Below, in pieces: positions 32,387-40,724 of a stretch of 64,000 bases of DNA. The stretch's first letter is position 1; every line of letters begins with the position of its first letter. A program made the translations under genes and the position numbers. This DNA is from Gemmatimonadaceae bacterium. GTDB lineage: Bacteria > Gemmatimonadota > Gemmatimonadetes > Gemmatimonadales > Gemmatimonadaceae. The notes beneath the pieces were generated by a model. The model had not been told where the DNA came from. It worked only from the letters and a program-made list of their open reading frames with translations, and did no database searches. The DNA lies in assembly GCA_036003045.1 (NCBI GenBank), contig DASYSS010000023.1:1-64000 (forward strand), given 5' to 3'.

Positions 32387-35300
32387 ATGCTGCTCTCGCG
32401 CATGGGCGCGGCCGTAGGCGCGCTCTTGATTGCCGCTCACGCCGCGCTGACACCAGTCGCTGCGCGCGCTCAGGTGTCGACCGACATCGTTCGCGGCCGG
32501 GTCACCGATACCGATCAAAAGCCCGTGCAGGGCGCCGAGGTGAAAGCGACGTCCTACATGGGACAGGTCTCGAAGACCGCCACCACGGACAAGGGCGGCC
32601 GCTTCACGATCATCTTCATAAACGGCGAAGGCGACTACTGGATCGACGTGCGCAAGCTCGGCCTCCAGCCGAAGCGATTCGAGGTCAAGAAGGTCGGCGA
32701 CGAGGAAGTCATGCTCGCCGACGCGCGGCTGTCGTCGGCCATCGTTTCTCTCGACGCCGTGGACATTCGCGCGCAGCGAACGCGCGCGCTGCCCGACCGG
32801 AGCTCGAAGGAGCCCGACGTCGGCGGTGGCGCGCGTCCGCTCACGAACAACCCCGTGTCACCCGACCAAGAGGGCAACCTCGCCGCCATGGCCGCCGCGG
32901 CCGGCTTTCAGTTGGTGCCTGGTCTCAATGGCGCGCCCGACATGTACTCGGTCCTCGGTCTCTCGGGCGATCAGAACAACGTGACGTTCAACGGTCTCGG
33001 CTCGGGGATCAGCGCGCTGCCGCCCGACGTCCTCGCGACGACGTCGATCAACCCATACCCGTTCGACGTGTCGCGCGGCGGATTCAGCGGAGCGCAGATC
33101 TCGATCCTGACGATACCGGGGTCGAACTTTTCGCGCCGCGTGGTCACGAACTCCAGCCTGGCGCCGCAGCTCGAGTGGGCCGACCAGCCGTCGGTTGCGC
33201 AGGGAGACCGATATACGAGCGTGCGCGTGGGCGGAAACGCCGCGGGCCCGTTCAAGGTCGATGAGATCTTCTACAACGGCGCGTACAACGTCGGACGGAG
33301 ACTCAAGGACGTGTCTTCGTTGGTGGACGCGAACGAAGCGGGTCTCATCGCCGCCGGTGTAGCGCCCGATTCAGCTGCGCGGTTGCTGAACGTACTCAGG
33401 GCGGACGGTATTTCCGTGAACCGCGGCGGAATTCCTGGGCGGCAGGCGCAGGACGTCGCGCAAGGCCTGTTCAACATGGATCTCATGCCGAGCGCGTCGG
33501 GGGCCGGCCACTCGTTCACGTTGGGACTGGCCGGCGACTTTCGGCGAACGAGTCCTGTGGACGTCGTCAGTCCGCTGCTCGCGACGCCGGGCCATGCGGA
33601 TGCAACGACGTTCTGGGGCGCGAACGCGTCGCTCGTGCACACCAACTACTTCTGGTTCGGCGTGCTCAGCAAGACCACGATCGGTCTCGCCGGACAGAGC
33701 ACGACCTCGGATCCATACCAGCGGCTGCCCGAAGGCATCGTGTCGGTCGCGTCGGCGTTGCCGCCCCCCGATGGCGGATCGTCCGTGCGGTCGTTGTCCT
33801 TCGGGGGCAACGCGCTCACCACGGCGACAGGGAATCGCACGGTTCAAATCACGAACCAGCTGAGTTGGTTCAGCCTCGACAACACCCACACGCTTCGTCT
33901 CACGTCGAGCCTCGGTCACGACACGTTCAAGAGCGACGTGGGGCGAGACCTGCTTGGGACCTTCCGCTTCAACTCGTTGAGCGACGTCGCGGCCGGCGTA
34001 CCCGCGAGCTTCACGCGCACGCTCACGAGCGCCACGCAGTCCGGCGGACAAGTCGTCGGCGCTTTGGCGCTCGGCGACTACTGGCGGCCGAAGCCCGGAT
34101 TGCAGGTCCAGTACGGCGTGCGCGTGGATGGAGCGCGATTCACCGACGTGCCGGCGGCGAATCCGGCGGTGCAAACGACGTTCGGTATCCCGAACGATCG
34201 CTTGCCGAGCGACGCGTACTTCAGCCCGCGCGTCGGCGTGCAGTGGGCGTATGGAACGTCGTCGCAGGTTGCATACGCGCCCGGCGCGGCTCGCCCGCCG
34301 CAAGCGGTGATTCATGCCGGAGTCGGCGTCTTTCAGAACGTTGCACCGTCACCGTTCGTCGCCGGGGCGATGAACGCGACCGGGCTCCGGTCGTCGTCGC
34401 AATCGATCACGTGCGTCGGATCGGCGGTGCCGTTCCCCGCGTGGGCCTCATTTCTTGGCGATCCGTCGTCGGTTCCGACCCGCTGCGCCCCCGATGGCTC
34501 CGCCGGAACTGTCTACGCCACGGGTGCGCCGAACGTCGTGCTGTTCGACCCGGCGTTTCGTGAGCCCCGCGCGTTGCGCGGCGCCGCCGATTGGTCAGGT
34601 CCGGTGTTCGACAACCGGTTCGTGCTCGGCGTGCAGGCAATCGTTTCGAACGGTCTCGACCAGGCGAGCGGGTTGGATTTGAATCTCCACCGTTCGCCGG
34701 AGTTCTCGCTGCCGGGGGAAGGAAACAGACCCGTGTTCGCCGAGGCAGCGGCGATCGTGCCGTCGACAGGGAGTATCGCCGCGGGCGCTGGGCGTGTGTC
34801 TGCCGACTTTGCTCGCGTCTGGATGCAACGATCGGATCTGGCCGTTCACTCTCGACAAGTGAAGGTAGATCTCAAGCCGATCACGGCGAACCTTCGCTTC
34901 AAGTGGGATCTCACCTACACATTCCTCGGCGTGCGAGAGCAGTACCGCGGGTTCTCGAGCACGGCGGGCGATCCATTCGCGGTGAGCTGGGGGACGCAGC
35001 CGCAGACGCCCCGCCATACGATAGATCTGCGCTGGACGGATCTTCCGATTTTTAACTTCCTCTTCCTGACGACCGTCCTGCATGCGACGTCCGGTGAGCG
35101 ATTCACGCCGCTCGTCGCGTCGGACGTCAACGGCGACGGGATGGTCAACGATCGCGCGTTCATCTTCGACCCGACGAAGTCGTCGGACTCGCTCGCTTCC
35201 GCGATGCGAACACTTCTCGCGACGGGCGCGCCCGCGGCGCGTGCATGTCTCTCGAAGCAGATCGGGCAGTTGGCGTCACGCGCGAGCTGCCAGGCGCCGT

Positions 35301-36064
35301 GGACGATTGCCAACGCCGTGCAGCTCAAATTCAACCCGGCGAAAGTCGGACTGCCGAAACGCGCGACGATCGCGCTCACGGTAGCCAACCCGCTCGGCAT
35401 TCTCGACCTGGCGCTGCATGGCGGCGCCGACACGCGCGGGTGGGGACAACAGATTCCCCCGGATGACAACCTGCTCTATGTACGCGGCTACGACCCGACA
35501 ACCCGCGCGTTCAAGTACGACGTCAACCAGCGCTTCGGTTCGACGCGCCCGCGGGAGTCCGTGACGCACACGCTGCCCTTCGTGAGTCTTCAAGTGAGCG
35601 TCGACGTCGGAGTTCCGCGCGAGCGGCAGTTACTCACGCAGCGGCTCGAGGTCGGTCGCACGAGAGAGGGAAGCCGTGCGACCCCCGAGTCGATGAAGAA
35701 CTTCGCGACGAGCGTGATTCCCAACCCGATGGCGATGGTGCTCACCCAGCAGGAGGAACTGAAGTTGACGCGGGCGCAGGCCGACAGCCTGGCGACGCTC
35801 AGCTACAGGTTCTCCCTGTTCGCCGACTCGGTGTGGACGCCGGTCTCCGACTATTTCGTCACGTTGCCGGAGGTGTACAGCCACGGCGAGGCGTACTCGC
35901 GATACGTGTCGGCACGCGAACGAACGATCGACTACCTGATGACGCTCGTGCCCGCGGCGAACGGTGTGTTGACCGGAACGCAACGGCGGCAGCTGCCGTT
36001 GCAGATAGCCAATTATCTCGACCTGCGAGTCTTGCGGTATCTCCGGTCGTCGTCGGCACCGTGA
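32387..36064 (+). CDS. TonB-dependent outer-membrane receptor with CarboxypepD_reg domain
   Basis: 1225 residues. The signal peptide ends near AARAQ. Residues 33-110 form a carboxypeptidase-regulatory-like domain (VRGRVTDTDQKPVQGAEVKA, TDKGGRFTIIF). A plug-like region follows (MYSVLGLSGDQNNVTFNGLG, PYPFDVSRGGFSGAQISILT), then a long beta-strand-rich barrel. Some 120 C-terminal residues are helical (LTQQEELKLTRAQADSLATLSYRFSLFADS), an extra module after the barrel that I associate with Gemmatimonadota receptors. No TonB box is certain. It is the third gene of the sigma operon, 30 bases after the propeller gene, and presumably imports or senses a large substrate across the outer membrane. Confidence 0.9.
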   Translation: MLLSRMGAAVGALLIAAHAALTPVAARAQVSTDIVRGRVTDTDQKPVQGAEVKATSYMGQVSKTATTDKGGRFTIIFINGEGDYWIDVRKLGLQPKRFEVKKVGDEEVMLADARLSSAIVSLDAVDIRAQRTRALPDRSSKEPDVGGGARPLTNNPVSPDQEGNLAAMAAAAGFQLVPGLNGAPDMYSVLGLSGDQNNVTFNGLGSGISALPPDVLATTSINPYPFDVSRGGFSGAQISILTIPGSNFSRRVVTNSSLAPQLEWADQPSVAQGDRYTSVRVGGNAAGPFKVDEIFYNGAYNVGRRLKDVSSLVDANEAGLIAAGVAPDSAARLLNVLRADGISVNRGGIPGRQAQDVAQGLFNMDLMPSASGAGHSFTLGLAGDFRRTSPVDVVSPLLATPGHADATTFWGANASLVHTNYFWFGVLSKTTIGLAGQSTTSDPYQRLPEGIVSVASALPPPDGGSSVRSLSFGGNALTTATGNRTVQITNQLSWFSLDNTHTLRLTSSLGHDTFKSDVGRDLLGTFRFNSLSDVAAGVPASFTRTLTSATQSGGQVVGALALGDYWRPKPGLQVQYGVRVDGARFTDVPAANPAVQTTFGIPNDRLPSDAYFSPRVGVQWAYGTSSQVAYAPGAARPPQAVIHAGVGVFQNVAPSPFVAGAMNATGLRSSSQSITCVGSAVPFPAWASFLGDPSSVPTRCAPDGSAGTVYATGAPNVVLFDPAFREPRALRGAADWSGPVFDNRFVLGVQAIVSNGLDQASGLDLNLHRSPEFSLPGEGNRPVFAEAAAIVPSTGSIAAGAGRVSADFARVWMQRSDLAVHSRQVKVDLKPITANLRFKWDLTYTFLGVREQYRGFSSTAGDPFAVSWGTQPQTPRHTIDLRWTDLPIFNFLFLTTVLHATSGERFTPLVASDVNGDGMVNDRAFIFDPTKSSDSLASAMRTLLATGAPAARACLSKQIGQLASRASCQAPWTIANAVQLKFNPAKVGLPKRATIALTVANPLGILDLALHGGADTRGWGQQIPPDDNLLYVRGYDPTTRAFKYDVNQRFGSTRPRESVTHTLPFVSLQVSVDVGVPRERQLLTQRLEVGRTREGSRATPESMKNFATSVIPNPMAMVLTQQEELKLTRAQADSLATLSYRFSLFADSVWTPVSDYFVTLPEVYSHGEAYSRYVSARERTIDYLMTLVPAANGVLTGTQRRQLPLQIANYLDLRVLRYLRSSSAP

Positions 36065-36070
36065 CGGTGA

Positions 36071-36149
36071 CTACAACTGACGGAACAGAGTGCGGATTTC
36101 GCGGATAAAGGGCCGGAGTTGGCGGGTACTGCAAAGACTTTTTTGGAAC
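36071..36149. repeat. Third repeat family, copy 1
   Basis: Contains AACTGACGGAAC (36075-36086), GCGGATTTCGCGGATAAA and ACTTTTTTGGAAC (36137-36149). The same blocks, in the same order and orientation, recur at 37163-37247, so the two copies bracket the M50-like gene. Confidence 0.75.
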
Positions 36150-36170
36150 GGCAACTGCAACTGCGACGGC

Positions 36171-36212
36171 AAGTGCAAGTGCAAGTGCAAGTGCAAGTGC
36201 AAGTGCAAGTGC
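36171..36212. repeat. Seven tandem copies of AAGTGC
   Basis: A perfect 6-bp tandem array following imperfect AACTGC units from 36151, at the 3' side of the M50-like gene. On the minus strand it would read as a Leu-Ala repeat, not considered coding. Confidence 0.92.
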
Positions 36213-36257
36213 AACTACGTACACCCGCACGCCCGTCCACCAAGTCGTGTAGCGACG

Positions 36258-37121
36258 TCAGAGCGAGATGCCCCGGCCGAACACGGCGACGAAGAGGAGT
36301 CCTACCGCGATCGCGGCGCCAATTGTGATCTTGCTGCGGGGAATCGTGAGCGGGGGGGCGTCGTTGACAGCTGTCGCGCCGCGCATGGTTTGGGCGCCCC
36401 ACGCGAGTCCGGAGGTGCCTCCCAATGACGCGGCGGTCGAAGAGATGAGGAGTATGAGGACGCCACCGGGATTGAACAGGCCGGCGGCGCATGCGATTAG
36501 GACGCCTGTCACGTAGGCGATGAGCGAAAGCTTGTTTGCCAGTTTGTAACGCTCGTCGGCGTCGCCGCGCACGATCGTGGCGAGCAGACGGTAGAGCTGC
36601 ACGGTGGCCCAGCAGTACGCCGCGAAGCCGCCGGCGGCGATGAGGGTTCGCCAAAGCCACGTCGGATTCTCATCATGGATCACGTCCGCCCAATCGCCGA
36701 TGTTGGAGACGCCTGAGTAGAAGAAGTAGCCGAGCCCCACCATGATGTTGGTCGCCGCGAAAAGCCAGAGCGCGAATCGTCGCGTGCCGTGATCCGACGA
36801 GCGTCTGAAGAGCCACAGCGCGATCGCGCCGGTGATGAGGTTGATGATGGTTCCGCCGGCGGCGACGATCTTGCCCGCGGCCACGCGCGTTGGAGCGACG
36901 TTGCAATCGAAGCTGGCCGACGTGAGCCGGAGCGGTGTGCCGCCGACCAACAGGCACGCGCCGCCATGGCCGAGTCCTTCGTGCAACAGCGCGGTGGCCG
37001 CGTGGACGATGATCCCCACGGCGATGACGGTCAGCACGTCGACGACGGGCGCAGACGAACCGGTCGTCATCGTGCGGTCGAGGGGATTGGCGGGTGCTGC
37101 GGTGGACGAGTGGCTGGCCAT
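36258..37121 (-). CDS. Multi-pass membrane protein, M50-like with HEGLGH motif
   Basis: 287 residues with about seven membrane helices. The first helix region holds HEGLGH (His47-Glu48 ... His52). Site-2-type (M50) zinc peptidases have HExxH; here one extra residue separates Glu and the second His, so catalytic zinc binding is doubtful. Other helices are IVAAGGTIINLITGAIALWLF (cut by an NLITGA motif reminiscent of the NPxxG of M50), LWLFAATNIMVGLGYFFYSG, LIAAGGFAAYCWATVQLYRL, LIAYVTGVLIACAAGLF and the C-terminal IGAAIAVGLLFVAVFG. It may be a degenerate or atypical M50 protein. The gene is isolated between two copies of the third repeat family. Confidence 0.75.
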   Translation of the reverse strand: MASHSSTAAPANPLDRTMTTGSSAPVVDVLTVIAVGIIVHAATALLHEGLGHGGACLLVGGTPLRLTSASFDCNVAPTRVAAGKIVAAGGTIINLITGAIALWLFRRSSDHGTRRFALWLFAATNIMVGLGYFFYSGVSNIGDWADVIHDENPTWLWRTLIAAGGFAAYCWATVQLYRLLATIVRGDADERYKLANKLSLIAYVTGVLIACAAGLFNPGGVLILLISSTAASLGGTSGLAWGAQTMRGATAVNDAPPLTIPRSKITIGAAIAVGLLFVAVFGRGISL

Positions 37122-37162
37122 GAAGAGCTTCGCTGGTTCTGGCGGGGCGGTTGACCGACAAA

Positions 37163-37247
37163 CTACAGCTGCAACTGACGGAACTGAACGCGGATGTCGC
37201 GGATAGAAAAGCGGATATCGCGGATAGCAACAACTTTTTTGTGGAAC
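37163..37247. repeat. Third repeat family, copy 2
   Basis: AACTGACGGAAC (37173-37184), GCGGATGTCGCGGATAGA, a further GCGGATATCGCGGATAGC unit, and ACTTTTTTGTGGAAC at the end. It lies upstream of the M50-like gene start, in the same orientation as copy 1. Confidence 0.75.
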
Positions 37248-37320
37248 AACCTCGGGAAGGTCGTGCTGAGGCTCTCGGGCGTCGGTGAGGTGACCTCCAG
37301 AACCGCGGGGGGCGCGGGGT

Positions 37321-37566
37321 TTAGAACGAGAGCCGAACGATCACGTTCATCAAAGGGATCATTCCGAATCGCGTGCGCTCGAGCCGTTTCTGTTCGACGC
37401 CTACATCCAGCCGGCCATCCCGCGATCCGATTTCCAACGCGACGAGGCCGCCGCGTTCAGCCGCTGATTGCCCCACGGATGCGTCCACGTCGCTGCCCCA
37501 CAAGGGACCGGCGCCCGCGCGGGCGTAATATTTCCATTCGCCGCGAACAAAGCCCGCCTCATGCAA
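37321..37566 (-). pseudogene. Possible C-terminal remnant of an outer-membrane barrel gene
   Basis: The minus-strand frame ends FVRGEWKYYARAGAGPLW...VALEIGSRDGRLDVGVEQKRLERTRFGMIPLMNVIVRLSF: alternating amphipathic strands with a terminal Phe, as in a barrel end. No start with a ribosome site is seen, and upstream sequence loses this character near the PadR promoter, so the 5' part is absent. Weakly supported. Confidence 0.3.
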
Positions 37567-37613
37567 CGCTGGCGACGCACAGCATTGACCAATTCCGACT
37601 GGTTCTATACGTT

Positions 37614-37632
37614 CCTTCAGGGCATCTGAAGG
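37614..37632 (+). promoter_or_regulatory. Hairpin overlapping the PadR ribosome site
   Basis: CCTTCAG / CTGAAGG around GGCAT; the right arm overlaps the AAGGAG site (37629-37634) of the PadR gene, whose GTG is at 37641. It could limit translation of the repressor. A TTGACC near 37586 may belong to its promoter. Confidence 0.4.
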
Positions 37633-37640
37633 AGTCGGGC

Positions 37641-38000
37641 GTGACGGTGGACGAGGATCGCGGCGGGGAACTCGTGCAGGGCACCCTGGAGATGCTGGTC
37701 CTCAAGACCCTCGCGCTCGAGCCGATGCACGGCTGGGGAATCGCCCACCGCATCGAGGCCATGTCGGGGCGAGTGTTTCTCGTCACGCAGGGCTCGCTCT
37801 ACCCGGCGCTCGTCCGCATGAAACGACGCGGATGGATCTCGTCGTCGTGGCAGACCACGGCGAACAATCGCCGCGCGCGCTACTACGCGCTCACGGCGGC
37901 GGGTGAACGGCAGTTGTCCGAGCAACGCGCCGCATGGCAGCGCGCCACGTCGGCGGTCAACGCAATCCTCGGCGCGCGTACGGTGCCGGTGAACGCATGA
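37641..38000 (+). CDS. PadR family transcriptional regulator
   Basis: 119 residues from GTG at 37641, chosen because AAGGAG lies 6 bases before it; the longer frame upstream has no family similarity. Winged helix: [52 protein letters not shown], then [18 protein letters not shown] (wing) and a C-terminal dimerisation helix. It presumably represses its own operon with the ADOP permease. The stop overlaps the permease ATG (ATGA), so the two genes are coupled. Confidence 0.95.
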   Translation: MTVDEDRGGELVQGTLEMLVLKTLALEPMHGWGIAHRIEAMSGRVFLVTQGSLYPALVRMKRRGWISSSWQTTANNRRARYYALTAAGERQLSEQRAAWQRATSAVNAILGARTVPVNA

Positions 38001-40654
38001 GTCTCTTTTCCGATGTCGTCGAGCGCCTGCGGGCGCTGGCCTTCCGCCGACAAGACGAGCGTGACCTCGACAACGAGCTGCGCTTCCATCTCGAGATGGA
38101 AGCCGAGGAGATGCGGCGAAAGGGAATTGCGCCGCAGGAGATTCGACGGCGCACGGTTCTCGCGCTCGGCGGCGTCGACCGCACCAAAGAAGAGGTGCGC
38201 GACGCGACCGGTGTTCGATGGCTGAGCGACGCATGGGACGACGCCCGCTTTGCGCTCCGAGTGTTGAGGCAGCGCCCGACCTTCACTGTCACCGCCGTGC
38301 TCACGTTGGCCCTCGGCATCGGCGGCACCACGGCGGTGTTCAGCGCCGTGGACGCGGTGCTCATCAAGCCGCTGCCGTACGGTCAGCCGGGGCGGCTCGT
38401 CCGGCTGTACTACGTGGATACGCGCCGCAAGATCGACGGTTCGTTCGTCACTCCGGTTCACTATCTGGCCTACCGCGACGGACTGAAATCCTTCGAGAGC
38501 CTTGCCGCGCTCAACACGTACGGCGAAAGCGGCGGCGACATCACCGGAGACGAGGGGCGCGGGGCACGCCGCATTCACGTGCTTTACGTCAGCCGCGACT
38601 ATTTCGACGTCTTACGTTCGCCTCTCGCGGCAGGGCGCCCCTTCGATGCGCAGGATGAGGTCAGCGGCCGAGCGATCGTTCTGAGTGACGCGCTCTGGCG
38701 CGACCGGTTCCATCGCGATGCGTCGGCGATGGGACGAACGTTGACGATGAACGGCGTGCCGTACGTCATCACCGGCGTCATGCAGCCGGGATTCACGGAT
38801 CCCGTCGTGATCGGGGGAGCCGTCGACGCGTGGATCCCGATCGACTTGGCGCCCGGGCGCATTCCGAGCAACGTGGACAACCACTACATGACGGTGATCG
38901 GCCGGCTGCGGCCCGGCGTGACGATCACCGCCGCGCAAGCCGAACTCGACGCGCTCGGCGTGCGGCTCTCAGCCGAATATCCCCACACCAAAACCGTGGG
39001 GGCGGTGCTCAAGCCGCTGAAAGAGGACGTCGTCGGCGAATCGAGTCGCGCGTTGCAGCTGATGCTCGCCGCCGCCTTCGCGGTGCTGCTGCTCGTCTGC
39101 GTGAACGTCGCGAACCTGCTGCTCGTGCGCGGATCCGAGCGTGGACGCGAGTTCGCCCTGCGCGGCGCCCTCGGCGCCGGCGAAACGCGCATTGTGCGGC
39201 AACTGCTCATGGAGAGTTTGGTGCTCGCGCTGGCGGGCGACGTCGCGGGTCTTGTCGTCGCGCAGCTCGCGATGCGCGGAATCGTCGCGCTCGGCGGCGG
39301 CTCGATTCCGCGGTTGACCGCGCTCTCGCTCGACCCGCGGATCCTCGGCTTTTCAATTCTCATATCATCGGTGTGCGCCATTGCGTGCGGACTCGTCCCG
39401 GCGATGCGCGCGGGGCGTTCCGACCCGAACGAGACGCTTCGAGGCGGAGGAGGCGAGTCACGTTCGTCGACCGACGGACGCTCGCACGCCCGTCTGCGCT
39501 CGCTGCTCGTGGTCGCGCAGGTCGCGCTCGCCTTCGTGCTCGTCGCCGGCGCCGGGCTGCTCATTGCCAGCGTTCGCCGCCTGCGCGAGCTCGACCTCGG
39601 CATTCGCGCCGAGAACGTGCTGACGTTCGAGTTGCATCTGCCGGAGGCTCGCTACGACTCGACGGCGCGCGCCCGTACATATGAAGAGGTCGCGCACCGG
39701 TTGGAGGCCATCCCTGGGGTGAGCGCCGCGGGCGGCGTGTCGAAGCTGCCGGCGACGGGCCAGTACAACATTTGGGGTGCCGAAGCCTTGTCGGGACCGC
39801 TCGCCGGGACCAAGAGCGCCGACGTCCCGGCGGAGAACCGCGTCGTGTCGGGCGATTACTTCAAGGCGGTTGGAATTCAGATCGTCTCCGGTCGAGCGTT
39901 CAACGCCGGCGACGTGCCTTCAGCCCCGCGGCGAGTGATCGTGAGCCAATCGCTCGCGAAGCGGATTTACCCGGGCGTCGATCCGATCGGTCAGACGATC
40001 AGCGCCGGCGACGCTACGTGCCTCATCGTCGGTGTCGCGAATGACGTGTCGGTCGATGCCGAGGGTCGCGCGGAGGATTTCGTCTACCACCCGCACGCGC
40101 AGTTCGCGGGAGATCGCAATTGGGCGCTGGCTCAGGTGGTGGCCGCGACGACATCGCCGGAAGCGATCGAAGCCGACGTCCGCCGAGTGGTGACGGCGAC
40201 GGATCCGGAGCTCGTGATGCACCATCCGATGTCGCTCGCCGAGGCGATCGGCCGCGGTGAGGGGCAGCGAACATTCACGCTGCGCCTGCTCGCGAGCTTC
40301 GCCGCGATGTCACTCGGGCTTGCGGCACTCGGTCTGTTCGGCGTTCTGTCGTATGGTGTGAAGCTGCGCCGCCGAGAGATCGCCATTCGGGTGGCGCTCG
40401 GCGCGGAAGCTCGCGCGATTCGCCGAATGGTGCTGCGGCAGGGGATGTCGATGACGGGGATTGGAATGGTCATTGGGCTGGTTGGCGCGTTGGCAGCGTC
40501 GCGATTGATGGCATCGCTGTTGTTTCGAGTGAGCCCCGTCGATCCGCGGATTCTCGCGAGCGCCGCCTGCTGCCTCTTTGTCGTGGGCGGGCTTGCGGCG
40601 TATCTGCCGGCAAGCCGCGCGAGCAGCGTCGATCCGAGAACGGCGCTCCAGTAG
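37997..40654 (+). CDS. ADOP/MacB-type FtsX permease, PadR-coupled
   Basis: 885 residues from ATG at 37997, overlapping the PadR stop. The N-terminal cytoplasmic helical extension ([33 protein letters not shown]) is typical of PadR-linked ADOPs. Then come helix 1 ([20 protein letters not shown]), a MacB-type periplasmic domain, FtsX helices, a central helix and a second periplasmic domain. The end is [20 protein letters not shown] plus two helices and [15 protein letters not shown]. It lacks the usual final acidic residue after ALR. No ATPase gene nearby; the substrate cannot be inferred. Confidence 0.95.
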   Translation: MSLFSDVVERLRALAFRRQDERDLDNELRFHLEMEAEEMRRKGIAPQEIRRRTVLALGGVDRTKEEVRDATGVRWLSDAWDDARFALRVLRQRPTFTVTAVLTLALGIGGTTAVFSAVDAVLIKPLPYGQPGRLVRLYYVDTRRKIDGSFVTPVHYLAYRDGLKSFESLAALNTYGESGGDITGDEGRGARRIHVLYVSRDYFDVLRSPLAAGRPFDAQDEVSGRAIVLSDALWRDRFHRDASAMGRTLTMNGVPYVITGVMQPGFTDPVVIGGAVDAWIPIDLAPGRIPSNVDNHYMTVIGRLRPGVTITAAQAELDALGVRLSAEYPHTKTVGAVLKPLKEDVVGESSRALQLMLAAAFAVLLLVCVNVANLLLVRGSERGREFALRGALGAGETRIVRQLLMESLVLALAGDVAGLVVAQLAMRGIVALGGGSIPRLTALSLDPRILGFSILISSVCAIACGLVPAMRAGRSDPNETLRGGGGESRSSTDGRSHARLRSLLVVAQVALAFVLVAGAGLLIASVRRLRELDLGIRAENVLTFELHLPEARYDSTARARTYEEVAHRLEAIPGVSAAGGVSKLPATGQYNIWGAEALSGPLAGTKSADVPAENRVVSGDYFKAVGIQIVSGRAFNAGDVPSAPRRVIVSQSLAKRIYPGVDPIGQTISAGDATCLIVGVANDVSVDAEGRAEDFVYHPHAQFAGDRNWALAQVVAATTSPEAIEADVRRVVTATDPELVMHHPMSLAEAIGRGEGQRTFTLRLLASFAAMSLGLAALGLFGVLSYGVKLRRREIAIRVALGAEARAIRRMVLRQGMSMTGIGMVIGLVGALAASRLMASLLFRVSPVDPRILASAACCLFVVGGLAAYLPASRASSVDPRTALQ

Positions 40655-40724
40655 CCTCCCCCGGTCGTGGCGAAACCACGACCGGCTCCCAGCGTAGGGC
40701 TCTGGGCCACCCATCGGCCCGCTC

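Noticed and set aside
35859-36230. Minus-strand frame with a Leu-Ala/Ala-Val repeat
   Set aside because: It is the translation of the AAGTGC tandem array and the adjacent receptor gene; no start site or independent content.
36071-37247. Insertion sequence or transposon around the M50-like gene
   Set aside because: The flanking copies are direct, not inverted; no transposase gene is present.
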